From: Maratus speciosus
Lineage: Eukaryota > Arthropoda > Arachnida > Araneae > Salticidae
Direction: 5' to 3'
NCBI GenBank assembly: GCA_963932465.1
Contig: OZ010789.1
Location: 595,149,581 to 595,213,580, forward strand
DNA length: 64,000 nt
Position 1 is the first letter of the stretch. Every line of letters starts with the position of its first letter. Positions 1-11,799 of this stretch are shown here, piece after piece. Below the pieces are notes generated by a model that was not told the origin of the DNA, did no database searches, and saw only the letters and a list, made by a program, of their open reading frames with translations. A program made the position numbers and the translations under genes.

Positions 1-300
1 TGAGTAACAATCTCAGTGGCAAAAACTTATATATGAGTCGCAAGACTTTTTTTAGTGTGACCTCGACCTGCAAAAAGAAAATTAGATTTATTGCGCGCAG
101 AAAAAGCAAAATTCGGGATAAACCGACCCGATGTTTGACTCTAAAAATCCCGAGGTGTCCACTATTCAGAAGTTTTACTATATTTTAATATTAAAGAATA
201 CAGATTTGTTAATTCTTCTATGAAAAATATAAAAACTGTATTAGAGCTGCAATTGTAGAATTGATTTCATAATGAAATTAAAACATGATTTACTTTTCTT

Positions 301-535
301 TCATTGCAGGTTCGGGTCGGGTTGCGGGTTGAAATATTGCGGGTTCGGGTCGAGTGCGGCTTGAAATATATCGGATTCGGGTCGGATTGCGGTTTTCCAA
401 AAATTATTTTTACGGCTTCGTGCCGGGTTGCATGTCGAGGAATTTTTTTTGTCGAGTTCGGGTCGGGCTGCGGGTTGACTTAAAATGGAATTTGCGCATT
501 CGGGTCGGGTACAATCCGACCCCTGAAGGACTCTA
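301..535. repeat. Degenerate G-rich minisatellite (GGTTCGGGTCGGGTTGC)
   Basis: Units of the type TTCGGGTCGGGTTGCGGG recur several times, separated by variable AT-rich spacers such as TTGAAATAT. The last unit faces an inverted ACAATCCGACCC. The stretch is far more G-rich than its surroundings. Five GGG runs occur between 314 and 349, with loops of 2 to 12 bases, so a weak G-quadruplex is conceivable. The open frame across it is a by-product of the repeat and resembles no protein I know. Confidence 0.7.
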
Positions 536-832
536 GATCATTTGCTAAAATTCTGTAAAACATTGCATATGGTTAAATAAGATAAATGATTGATTTTTAT
601 ATTTTATTATTTCTTTTATTTAAGTCAATTATTACCTTTGTCAAAATACTTTTGACCGCTATTGTATAATGATTTCTAAACTTTTTATTCAAAATTCTAT
701 TTATTATTCTCTAAGATTAAAGCTGATGCATAATTCTGTGACCAGGTGTCTCCACTTCTGCACATCAATCCGACGAAAAAGCGGATTTTTCAAATTTAAG
801 TTCTTCCATAGGGAGCCGTCTAGGAATAAGAC

Positions 833-1077
833 CAGTGGCGTGGCGTCCGGTCATCGCTGGATGCGGCGATGACCAAGCAATATTTTAAAACTCTTAATAA
901 GCTTTTAAAACTCTACGATCCAGTTTTAGCAGAACATTTGGAGTTCATGTATAAGTGAAGGTAAGATTTAAAGTTTCTTTTTTGAACATTCAACCATTGA
1001 ATTTTAGAGTTAATAATTTTTCACCACAAACTTAAATAATTGCGATGACCACCGAAAATTTTCACGCCACGCCACTG
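833..1077. mobile_element. hAT-type MITE with perfect 8-bp target duplication
   Basis: The 245-bp element begins CAGTGGCGTGGCG and ends CGCCACGCCACTG, giving terminal inverted repeats of at least 13 bp. A second inverted match (GCGATGACC) lies inside. It is flanked by AATAAGAC at 825-832 and at 1078-1085, a perfect 8-bp duplication. An 8-bp duplication with a CAGTG-type terminus is typical of the hAT superfamily. There is no coding capacity, so it would depend on a transposase supplied elsewhere. Confidence 0.85.
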
Positions 1078-1085
1078 AATAAGAC

Positions 1086-1454
1086 GCTTGTGTTCTGGAC
1101 TTCGAAGAACAATTTATAGGCATTGCGATTACAGCGCCATCTGTTAACGTTTTTTTTTCAACTAAATTTTGAAACTTCTGTATAACATTTTTACAGCTTA
1201 GCTAATAAATAATCCGTTTACCGCATAATTCTCTTGATCTTTTTTTTTTGAGATATTTAATTTTGAAATAAGGATCTTATTCGCTGAACACCTTGTATGT
1301 TCACACAGCATAATTAAAATATGTATATATATCTATGCAAAATAGAAATATTGTAAAAAAAGAAACTAATGTTTGATATCTGTTTGCACTTACACCAGTA
1401 TTTTTATTTAAAACAAAGAACTAAGCTAATAAAAAACAGATTTTAAAATTCCGG
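1086..1454. other. Gene-less stretch
   Basis: AT-rich sequence with no coding motif or repeat that I recognise. It contains CAGCGCCATCTG at about 1131, a motif that also occurs inside the MITE near 34.87 kb. Confidence 0.5.
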
Positions 1455-2190
1455 TTTAGAAAGAACTGTTGTTCACTGGGATGGAAAACTGCTTCACCAA
1501 TTTTTAATGAGGAAAATGTATTGTGGATAGAAATTTTAATTAGTTGTGGGGATGAAGAACAGTTACTACGAGTTACACTTCTTTAAAGTAATATCAGAAT
1601 AATTCAGGCGAAAGCTGTATTTTCAGCAGTAGAACAGTGGAAGGAAGTTGGTAAAATCCAGGCAATATGTTTTGATACAGCTGCAGTAAACACCGGTCGC
1701 CTCAGAGGAACCTGCATTTCTATAGCAATTGCTGAATGAAAAGTCTTCTGTATTTACCATGTCGCCACCATAATTTAGAAATTATCCTAAAAGTTGTTTT
1801 TGATTGTACAGTAGGCATAATCACTGCTCCTCCGCCAGATATTAAAAAAAATAATTCTGATTGCTTGGTTTAATTTAAACCAGAGTAAGTATGAAAATGC
1901 TATTGAAGATGAAACACTAGATATAAATAGTTAATTCAGAAGAAATTTCAAGTTTTCTTACAGGACCTTTTAAAAATTAACAGCTCATGGATGATTATAA
2001 AGAATTTATCCAACTTTGTTTAATTTTTATAGTACTCCTTCCTGTAAAACTTTTTTCAGAACACCTGGTGCATTTAATCATGTCAGACATAGGCCATTTA
2101 TTCTCTCAAAATATATTGTCATAGATAATCTCTCAATAACAAATTTAGAAAAAGAAGGTATTAGAGACCTTTGCTTATTTTAAATCAATA
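1455..2190 (+). pseudogene. Decayed transposase-like gene (RNase H-fold type)
   Basis: Fragments of one protein can be read on the plus strand across several frames. In order they are VVHWDGKLLHQF (about 1468), ICFDTAAVNTGRLRGTC (about 1665), CRHHNLEIILKVVF (about 1760), then DDYKEFIQLCLIF and RTPGAFNHVRHRPF (about 2058). Stops and at least one frameshift lie between them. The order HWDGK, CFDT, NTG, HHN, PGA resembles multi-copy transposase-like proteins of invertebrates with an RNase H-like DDE fold. The D of CFDT is a plausible catalytic acid, but the assignment to a named superfamily is not secure. No start codon can be assigned. The 3' end runs up to the foldback at 2289, which may derive from the same transposon. 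Confidence 0.6.
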
Positions 2191-2288
2191 TTTATGTAAA
2201 AGCATGCTTCAATACTCCCACTCCCACTTTGGACGCCAATCTAAGACCTGCAAATAATAAAATCACTTGTTCACTACAGAAAAATTGA

Positions 2289-3253
2289 TCCCAACAAAAA
2301 GTTTTCGGTAAAAAAAAAAGCGCCAAGTTCTCCTTAATGTTTCGGCCAGAAAAAGTAGTGATATCTGAAGTTCGCACAAGGGCACAAGTTAAAAGCCAAA
2401 CATCCCAAATCTTTCATTGAAAATGGCTTCCTGCGACTTGGCCGTTAATGCCTTCTACAGCATTTCAAAATTAATGATTGGAAATTTCGCATTTATGAAT
2501 TATTTAAATATTAAAATTAATATTAGTATGCAAAGAGGCAAATTCACATAAAGACATTATAAGTAAAAGATTTCTGATAAATACCATCAATTTCAACAAA
2601 CAATAGTTTTGATTACAGATCATTTAATCCACATGTGGTTTAATTGCCATTTCGTACGGTCTAAAGCTAAAGTCATTAACGTAAAACCTAAGAAATAAAA
2701 GAAAATTTGCTTTCTTCAAATTTCACAATATGTTACATTATATTTTATTGTATAATATTGAAATCTTGTGCATTGACGAAAGAGATTTTTTTTTCGTTTG
2801 AACATTTATTATAGTTTGTTTGCATACATTAAAAGGTATTCGGTTTATAAACTGTTAAAAGCTGATACTAATTATGTTTTAGCAATTAGGGATATTACCT
2901 TCTGAATACAAGTATTGTGTTATACTTAACTTCTAAGCATTTAAATAGACTGAAGTGGTTTAAATACTTTTTTTTAAATGTGTATTTTATTTCTGTACTT
3001 TGTGCCACAATATGTCTAAAATAATCAAAAAATGTAGTTGTCATGTAGCTCATTTGTACATACTTTAAAATTTGAAAAACCCTCTCGAAGGCATTAACGG
3101 CCAAGTCGCAGGAAGCCATTTTCAATGAAAGATTTGGGATGTTTGGCTTTTAACTTGTGCCCTTGTGCGAACTTCAGATATCACTACTTTTTCTGGCCGA
3201 AACATTAAGGAGAACTTGGCGCTTTTTTTTTACCGAAAACTTTTTGTTGGGAT
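2289..3253. mobile_element. Foldback element with 167-bp inverted arms
   Basis: Bases 2289-2455 are repeated as a nearly perfect reverse complement at 3087-3253, separated by about 630 bp of AT-rich spacer. The arms share GCGCCAAGTTCTCC, TTTCGGCCAGAAAAAGTAG and CTGCGACTTGGCCGTTAATG. The motif GATATCACTACTTTTT occurs inside the right arm (about 3177) and again directly after it (about 3252), which suggests a slippage or rearrangement event at the boundary. No clear target duplication is visible. Frames inside it are mirror images of the arms and not genes. Confidence 0.75.
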
Positions 3254-3323
3254 ATCACTACTTTTTGTATGTTTTTTCTAGTTTTTTCTAAGCTATATTA
3301 ATATAAAAAAAACTTAAATTTCA

Positions 3324-3643
3324 GTACTTTTATGTTAGCCGGGAGCAAATCTCCTAATTAGCATTTAGTTTTTTCACCAAAAGTTTTCATTTTTCACATG
3401 TGTAAATTAAAAACAATGCTTTGATTTTCAAATAAAATATTTTGGTTTATGTTATTATTTGTTATTTATTTATTTATTTCTATGTTAAATATTCTATTAA
3501 ATAAAATGAGGGAAATGCATCTATTTTAAATGAGATGACTGAAAAGTTTATATTTTTAAATGAAATAAATGCAATATGAGCAATAGAGTTAGGGACAGTA
3601 TTTGGCGATTTGCCATTTCGCGCCCGGCTAGCATAAAAATACC
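3324..3643. mobile_element. MITE of the TTAGCCGGG family, copy 1
   Basis: The left end reads GTACTTTTATGTTAGCCGGG. The right end is the reverse complement of GGTATTTTTATGCTAGCCGGG, so the inverted repeat is about 20 bp. The interior is AT-rich and includes ATTTATTTATTTATTT and TTAAATGAAATAAATGCAA. TAAATTT stands on both sides, a possible 7-8 bp target duplication that would fit hAT. Relatives lie at 25084-25395, at about 47425-47665, and as a fragment near 24440-24580. Confidence 0.65.
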
Positions 3644-4781
3644 TAAATTTATTTTATTGAGCTTTATAAATTCATACTTTATTTCTTTTTATATTAAAGT
3701 ACTAGCCGCCTCTAGCAAGCAGTATATACTCTATTAATTGCATATTAAACGTTGCATCATGTTACTGTTATTCATAATTTAATTACTTGCCCATTCTTTC
3801 GAAAAGTCGGAAGCTTTTGATAAAGAAATCAAGAACTCTTTACGATCATGGAAGCACAACATATATTTTGTGTTGTTATGTATTTCATTCTTTCATGACA
3901 AATATCTCTTAACTCACTTATGCATGTTTCCTTATCAGTTACGATTCGTTCTCTAATGCGGAAATTTTTAATCTTATTAAGTAATCTTTTCTAATTGTAT
4001 TTTATTACTGTATTTTAACTGATACGATTAGGTACAAGTGAAATTATTCTTATTAAATCCTTTGATAATATCTGCATTTAATAATAATATTGATAATATC
4101 TGCAACCATATTGATGCTAATATCTTTTTGTTTCATGCTAACCTTTTCAATAGACTCGATTACGGAAGAATAGAAGGTCTACGGGCTCACTGCTATGATC
4201 CATTTGAAAATCTATCATTCTTCTCATCTAATCGTGTTGAAGAACTAGCCAATTTGCCATGGTTTTAAGTTTTTAGCTAATTTTAACCGAAACCTGAAAA
4301 CTAAAATGCGAGGAACCGGATTATAGAAGATTCCTTCTAACGGTACATATCGATTAAAAGGTTACATATTATAAAATTATAATAATCATAAGGATAATTG
4401 TCAGTTTCGGTGCTTTAATAGTTTCCGTAAATTCTATTTATATAATACAGAAGTTTCAGCAGAGTAAAGCTTAACAACATAGTCACAGTAAGTATAATAA
4501 CAGTACAATATATTAACAATAGCAGAGGTTTTGTGCAGTGACGAAACTACTGGCACTTTGGAAATATTCGTACGTTATATTATTTAACTATTCAGATGAT
4601 ATGCGGAAAAATATAAATAGATGGCTCGCATTAATAATTAACTCATTGAAAAATAGCCACAAACGTCAAATACTCGCCAGGCTTGACGACATTTAGCGAA
4701 GTGTCACCAAATTTGGTAATATATCATGTCAATTCTCAAATTTGGCGACAAAAAATATTTTGTTTGTTCTGACGTCATAAT
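3644..4781. other. Gene-less stretch with a degenerate Helitron-module relic
   Basis: No coding evidence. Around 4665-4760 the phrases TCGCCAGGCTTGACGAC and AAATTTGGCGACAAAAA resemble the module found inside the Helitron at 11.9-12.7 kb, but too weakly to delimit an element. Confidence 0.35.
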
Positions 4782-4885
4782 GATGCATATGTATTATTTA
4801 TTATACACATACCTATAATTTGTATGATGCAAATGTATTACGTATTATATGCATATGTATAATATGTCTGATGCATATGTATAAA
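4782..4885. repeat. Short minisatellite, unit TGATGCATATGTATTA
   Basis: TGATGCATATGTATTA or close variants occur at about 4782, 4825 and 4870, a spacing of about 43 bp. Linkers are rich in ATAC and TATAC. Confidence 0.6.
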
Positions 4886-4997
4886 GTTCTTTAATATTAC
4901 TAAAACGCACTTAAAGGAATAGTGTTCCATAAATGGTAGGGATATTTGCCAGATTGACCAGAGTGCTATTGAGATTAGAATTCCGACATTTATAACA

Positions 4998-5391
4998 GAC
5001 CGGGAGGCGTCTGCACACACCATCACCTCATCGAGTTTACAGCTGAAATTTTAGGATTAGTTAAAACTAGATTAGTACATTAAAATGCAACTGGTCTGTT
5101 AAGTCATATATTGGTAGAAACAACCTGAAGACCTAATTTTAGTGGGTGACTGATAGGTTTACTATTGTATTTTCCTGCATCCAAAAGTATGGAAACATGG
5201 AGGAATGGGTGCAGAAAAACACAATGGAAAATCCATCAATTAACCGGTAAAATCGGGTCTGTAGGTGGTTTCCACAAAGATAGGACTTGGCAGACCAGTT
5301 GCATTTTAATGCGCTAATCGATTTTTAACTAGTCCTAAAATTTCAGCTGTCCATTCGATGAGGTGATGATCTGTGCAGACGCCTCCCGGTC
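4998..5391. mobile_element. Palindromic MITE with GACCGGGAGGCG termini, copy 1
   Basis: The left terminus GACCGGGAGGCGTCTGCACA is mirrored at the right end (TGTGCAGACGCCTCCCGGTC). Similarity continues inward as CATCACCTCATCGA, CTGAAATTTTAGGA and GCAACTGGTCTG against their complements, so most of the element forms a hairpin. Flanks TTATAACA and TTTAATAA differ, so no convincing target duplication remains. A shorter relative lies at 19501-19719. No coding capacity. Confidence 0.75.
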
Positions 5392-5469
5392 TTTAATAAA
5401 ATTTGTTTTAAGGAAGTAAAAGATAGACATATGGACAGATAAACTGAAATATTTGCCTTATTAAGAATT

Positions 5470-6790
5470 TTGTAAAAGCATATAAAATTTCATTCAGCTT
5501 GAAATCATGTAACACCTTTATAACTCAGGCTAATTTTCTGTAATCGAGTTTTGGCAACCAACATATCTGATCTATAACTATAATCTTTTTTTTACAGATT
5601 TAAAATTAACAATAAATTAACAGTAAGTAGGCTAATAATACAATATAATAACATTAGCAGCGGACTTCGGACACCGCATCTGTCGCACATCGTTAAAGAC
5701 AGCTTTATTAGTTACACATTTCATTTACTTAAAAGCAGATTTTTAAACTTTCATATGAGAATTAGGATATTTTTCCACTATAGGGAACTTGGCGTTTTTT
5801 AAAAATCTTGGCGCAATTCGGACTTCAGAAACTGAGATATGTTGCCAAATGATATAAACAACTATGAAAACAAACCTGATGAACTTTTATGTTATTTATA
5901 TGTGTACTATTTATATACATATAAATATTTTATTTATTCACGTATAAAATATTGTTTTTTATATAGAAATTATTTATGTTGGTATATAAAAATAAATAAA
6001 CGGGTTCCTTACATTAAATAAATTGTATACATATGGAAAAAATTGCTTGTGTATATGACACAGTAGATAGGTTGCCAGAAAATACATTATTATCAAATTT
6101 CTTTTCTCGTCAAGGCTATTTTCTCTATTTCGCCAAGGCTACTATATCGGAAACATGCCGAATTGAGGTTATATTTTGTTAAATGTTTTATTGTTTTAAT
6201 ATCGTGAATATATCATATTCATAAACTATACTGATTAAAATTTTTAGGTATATTCATTTTTTTCTATTTAACAAACATCTTTGGAAAAGCATATATATAT
6301 AATGTTTTATTCTGCTTGAAATTACGTGACCCCTTCAAAACTCTGTAATCGAGTATTGGCGACCAACATTGGCGCAATTGAATGTGAAGGAACTGTTTAC
6401 GGCCAAATCAACACCCCCTGTTTTAAGGGTTTAGAGGCGGAAATTCTATGTTTTCAGATTTTTCTGGTTAATTGTGCTGCAAACCCGACTTACTTGTGAA
6501 ATTTCATGATTCTACGACTTTTAGAAGTACCTTAGTTATTTGATGATGCGAAGTGAGTCAGTGACAAAAAAGCGCTTTTTCGGAATTTAATATTTCGAAA
6601 ACTACTAAATACAGAAAGATGAAATCGTGGAACCTTAGTTCAGTTTGATCATACGAACATGTGTATGAAAGAAAAAATTCTATATCTCACCTTAAAACGA
6701 CGTTATGAGGGGGTGAAAAGCATGCCAAAATGGTTCAGGAAAAGGTAGCTTACGGCTTGTGCGAACTTGGCGGACGCACTGCCGTGCTCC
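5470..6790. repeat. Dispersed repeat region with internal direct repeat
   Basis: A segment of about 95 bp at 5477-5570 recurs at 6289-6380; both contain AGCATAT, a CAGCTTGAAAT-like phrase and TGTAATCGAGT(T/A)TTGGC. The part from 5780 to 6160 (GCCAAATGATATAAACAAC, CGCCAAGGCTACTAT) has a relative at about 25440-25660. CTTGTGCGAACTTGGCGGAC at 6755 recalls the arms of the foldback at 2289-3253. I cannot delimit one element, and no protein motif is present. Confidence 0.45.
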
Positions 6791-8482
6791 TAGATAAATA
6801 GGTTGAAGACAAAGCACTCGCTAAAATGATAAACCGTCTTTGGTATCTTAACTCGGATCAAGTTGCATTTTCATTTTTAGAGACTTTGGAAAAAAATGTC
6901 AACGTAAGCATGGATGTAAAATGAATGTCATTTGAAGAAAAAATGATGATGATAGGAATTTAAAAGCAACAAAATGTTTCAACGAAATGAATTATTTATT
7001 GAACAAAAAAGTAAATGCTTTTATTCCATCTCAAACTGTAAAAATTTTTAAGAGATTTTATATTAATAAGCATTTTTTAAAAAATACTGATCCCAATGTA
7101 TGGTGTGGAAATAAATCTTATTTGAAAGCAAGAAAACGGTGAATGGTTTTAAAGTTGTAAATAGCACAGGTGAAAGGGGTGAAAAGTAACCTGAGATTTC
7201 AATTCCGGTTTAACAAAAGACGAAAAATTAAACAGCATTTGCTAAAAGTTGTATCTGAATCTCTCTATTCTAAAAAAAAGTAACTACCGCTGTCACCGCC
7301 GCCGCCGCCACAGGTTTTGAATTTTTTGTGACCGGAGGTCTTTCTTCGTTAATATTAAGCAAAATATTGCATACAAAAATATGAAAATCGGTGGAATTAA
7401 AGAGAAATGTTTGATAATCACGCTGATGCAGACAGTTTTCGAATCGAAGAAATATTTAAAGAGATATTTAATGCTAAAGTTGGACAAAATCGTTCCATTA
7501 AAAAGTTTTATAGGAGCAAAAACTGTCCATCGGCATTTAGTCATTTTTAGATCATTTTATGCGTCAGAATTTCCCGGTGTGCAGACTGCACTCAGTTTAT
7601 TAATTTGACTCATTTTTTGAGGTTTTATTTCTATTTTAAATTTAAATTTTCAGCATTTCGAGAGATATTTTTTTACCCAATTTAGAAATTGGTATTAATT
7701 TAAACTGTTGACAACTGTATAAACAGCGGAAATAATAATATTTGCTTCAAATTAAAAATTTATTTTACACGTGACTATTATAAACAAGAAAATATAAAAA
7801 GCAGGAACTCATTGAAAATTATCATAAAAACCATATTACACGTAAATTTTAAAAGTGAAAGAATGTTGTATAATAATAAATTCATTAACATGCGTTAGAA
7901 GTCTTAAATAGGAGAAATTACGTCACATTTACGTCACATTACAAATTACGTAAAATGAACAAAAAATAATATTGCAAAACAGCTTGAATTTAAAAATTGC
8001 CCGAGACATTTATGTAATATTTTAAGATGACATTTTCAACTATTTTTATTAGGATAGCGCAAATAATATTTCATTTCTAACAAAATTATTTCACGTGAAT
8101 AGTAAAAGGAGAAAGAAAAGTTTAGTGAAAATTACGTCAGATTAAAAACGATACATTTAAAGTGTCATTAAAAAGAACTTTCTTTTCGCTTTGCTAAAAA
8201 ATACCGGGAGGCAAAGACTCTGTTTATTTAATTCATTTTATATTAGCTTATTTTGAAATGTGAACTGATTTTATTAAATCAAAGACGGAAACAGCCATTG
8301 TATCATTTAACAGCCGCTGATTTGGCTTTAAAATTCCCCAATCAAAGAGAAATGAATAGAAACCGGTTTATAAGGAGATCGCCACTGTTTTTAAACTTAT
8401 AATTCAATCTTCCGAAATATATTTTAAGCCGATCAAATCAGCGTGCTTTTAGAGTCTGCGGTGTCTGAACGGGGGTTGACGA
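6791..8482. other. Gene-less stretch
   Basis: No recognisable protein motif on either strand. A small CCG tract (ACCGCCGCCGCCGCCACAGG) lies at about 7297-7315; open frames over it show no conserved domain. The two phrases near 7575 (CCCGGTGTGCAGACTGC) and 8207 (CCGGGAGGCAAAGACTC) are weakly alike. Confidence 0.4.
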
Positions 8483-8516
8483 GCGTAGCACGTAGGGGGC
8501 AGCACCCCCTAGTGTA
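8483..8516 (+). mobile_element. Possible Helitron-like 3' terminus
   Basis: GAGCGTAGCACG is followed by AGGGGGCAGCACCCCCTAGT, a 6-bp GC hairpin ending in CTAG before T. Helitrons end in CTRR behind a short hairpin and insert before T. Here the hairpin abuts CTAG with no spacer, which is atypical, and no 5' end was found. Confidence 0.3.
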
Positions 8517-9214
8517 GTAAAACTTTTCAAGATTCTTCAAAAGCCACCTTATCTATGCCTTAGTCCTTTCCAGCGCAGTGGTCGTATGCCGGGACTACCT
8601 AATTTTAATTCCAAAGTTACAAACGGCACCAAGAATATTTTAATAAAATTTTCTTTTTACAATGAAAGTTTAAAGTAATGTGTTTTTAATTCATTCAAAT
8701 CTCATTTTCTAGTCTATTGGCAACTTTTTGGGGGATCCCCCAGAAAAGATTCGAAAATGGATTTATTGTGACCACCTTAGTGGACCAATCACAACGACGA
8801 GAGAAAGAAGTACGATATGTGTTATTGAGTATTACGCAGACAGGTGGTGAATTAAACTCAGAAGTTATCATCGAAGGAATATAGCAATGATTGGGATATT
8901 TCTAGAGATAATCAGCAAAAAAGATAATCGAGGTAGGTTATCTCTTTTGAAGAGGATGGAGGGTGAAAAAATTCTGATAGAATATTGGTCTTTTTTTTTT
9001 TCGGGGCCGTGGTGGTGTGAGCAAAACATTATTATTATTTTTTAATTTTGAGATAGTCTACGCACTTTTTTCGAGGCTCGTGTTCAGTATTCCAGTAAGC
9101 TCAAAACATCGTTATTTTATTGGGATATATCAATAGAGTCAAGGTTTAGATACTGTTATTGCGATATTTTAAAAATATCGATATTTGTCGATATATTGAT
9201 AAATAATCCAGACC
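8517..9214. other. Gene-less stretch with two perfect small palindromes
   Basis: TGGGGGATCCCCCA is at 8729-8742. Around 9158-9203 GATATTTTAAAAATATC is followed by ATATCGATATTTGTCGATAT, giving clustered CGATA motifs. No coding evidence. Confidence 0.45.
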
Positions 9215-9425
9215 TTAATCATCACTATCTAACATATCTCGATAATTATTGCCTCTGATTTTTTTTATTGCAAATATTCTGTTTTGACTTTGTATTGAAA
9301 TCAGTATTAAATTCTTCTTAATATGATGTATCAGATTTTGCATTTTGTGAAACGTAACATTTTCTATTTGCACACAAATTTCGAAAACACAAAAATTTCC
9401 AAAAGTGCCCACAATTTTGGCCACC
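9215..9425 (-). mobile_element. Tc1-type transposon terminus (single end)
   Basis: On the minus strand the segment starts with TACAGTGGTGGCCAAAATTG, a typical Tc1-like inverted-repeat start. A 70-codon open frame follows without recognisable catalytic motifs. I could not find the matching opposite end nearby, so this looks like a truncated or diverged copy. Confidence 0.4.
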
Positions 9426-10432
9426 ACTGTAAGTCTTTGAAAAAAAGCAAATATTAAAAGACATACATTTAATAAAAAAAAATAATAATAATCATGCTGC
9501 TGAATAATAGCAATACGTGTTATGTTATATTTAGCAAGATAATTATTTTAAAAAAGTATACAATTGTTTAAATATGAAAGAAAATTGAAAAAGGATATGT
9601 AACAGTAACAACTTTGAAGTCATATATGATATTTAAATGGCAGCACGTATTTATTTTGATTATTTCAGTGTATGTGGAAGTTAATAAAAAATTAATAATA
9701 AAAAAGAATTAATAATAATAATAATAATAATAATAAAAACACGAAAGTTAAAATTGTAGAATTTTCGAAATATAATAGACAGCATTGGAGTGAAAACGCT
9801 CTCTAAAAATTTCTAAAATGGCATGCAATTTCTACAATATTTATATATAAGAAATAAATGTGTGCAATTTTTGTTTATATGCGTTAAGGTTATGAATTAT
9901 ATAAAATTATTGATTTTAATAATACGTTTTAATCTTTTGTAAAGATATTCTTCATTTGAAATAACTTCTATTTATGCAATGTTAAATGGAGCAAATATAA
10001 TTTTCTTTGAGCATGCTAAATCTTTTCTATTTAGAAAATTATAGTGACGTCTCATGCATCAGTAACTCAAACGAATCTGTAAATATTTACATTGAATTCG
10101 TACCGATCAGAGACTTTAAATTTAGATGCTTAAGACTTTTTCTTAATGCTATTGTGTAAATGAATTAGATACGAAAGGCTTTTAGTGATTTTACTAATTT
10201 AAAAATTTTCTTAATTAATTCTTGAAGCAGGACTAGTATACGAAAAAGATCATTGCGCTGAAAAAAACTTCTAATATAAACTAAACTAAAATCTTACCTT
10301 GAAAGCAATTTTCTAACATTTAACGCATGTGTTATACATGTTAATTGATAAAACTTCCAATAACTTATTAAATTATTTTAAGTTTTTCACGAAGTTATAA
10401 TCATGGGTTTTAAAAAATATACAAGTGATCTA
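9426..10432. other. Gene-less stretch with (AAT)n microsatellite
   Basis: AT-rich sequence without coding motifs. A trinucleotide AAT tract runs from about 9708 to 9736. Confidence 0.55.
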
Positions 10433-11799
10433 TCTATATTATAAAGGACAAACATATCTGTGCGTAACGCATACGTCATTCTGCGAATGGCAACGCTTTG
10501 AAATTTGAAATGAAATTTTGCTTTTGCAATTTTCGCTACTGCAAATTTTTAAACTTCTAAACATCCCACATTTTAAATGTTTACACCGTAGTATGCAGAA
10601 AAAAATGCACTTTTAAATGAAATTTGTTTGAAAGCTGTATCTCAATTTATTTTTGAGATATTAATTTTTTTATAGTTTTTAATACCAATTTTCTAATCAT
10701 GGCAACTGAAGTACTTCATTTCTATTAAAAGTGGATTAGTTATCTTTATTGATTACATTCTTGCTGATGCCATTTTCTCATTAATATTAAAAATACATTT
10801 TTAAAAATTTGAACAGAAAATGACGTTACGCTTTAAAAAAGACCCTAATGATGCTGTTATATTTCACTATTTATTCATTTCGCTGATATTGAGTTTGAGT
10901 GAATAGGCAAAATATTTCAGAGACTGAAAATGACGTCATATTTAAAAGTAAACGATAATTTTATTTGATAAAACGAGATATTTCCCCTTGAATACGTCTA
11001 AAAGTTATAAATTTCTGGAATTTTTACACGCAGGTACAGAGATTATACCAAGATCTCAAATCACGATTGGGAATTTTAATATGAAAAGTTGTAATAGTTG
11101 ACAAACGTAACTTCAAGCTTGAAAATATATTTATTAATAACCTATTGCGCATTAAAATGTTTTTAATGGTTAATATGGATGTGAAACGTGAAAAATGACT
11201 TGATTTGGTTTAGATGTAAAGGTAGAAAAAGTCTATGATTATGTCAAGATAAAATCATTTTTGCGGATTTTTCATTCCGTAATACCAAGCATCAATTAAT
11301 AACTTAATCAAAATTACTTATCTTGATTATATATTTTACTGATGACTTATATGAATTAAGTTTAATTTTTCAATAATTTTAACAGTTGAAGTTTATGAAA
11401 AACATATTTTGTTAATCTTAGGTTAAAATATGTCTTTGGAGAGTTAAATTAACAAGTGTAAGATGGATTTTTTATTCTAATTATTGTTGTTGATGTATTA
11501 TAAATTTGATGTGACAGTTCCTTTGTAAACATTTTCTTTCGTCGAAATTCGGCGGGTTCCACCTCGTAATAATAAAGAAAGAAGTTTGTGTGCGAGTGAG
11601 TGCATGAGTGTGTCGCCGGTGTTCTGAAGAGACCGCTGCACGTAGAGCTACAAAATTTGGGGAAAAGGTACGTCTATATATGAAGTTTTGCACCTCGAAG
11701 CCCGATTTTCAATTTTTTGATTAGATTTTTTTATTTATTTTTTTTTGCGATTTTTAGCACTTTTTTAAATTTCGAGGCGATTTTTTCCGTACAAGTGAG

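Noticed and set aside
7293..7544. Overlapping frames near the CCG tract
   Set aside because: Arise from simple sequence; no domain on either strand.
9158..9203. Cluster of TATCGATA sites as a boundary element
   Set aside because: A few CGATA words in AT-rich palindromic DNA are expected by chance; no supporting context.
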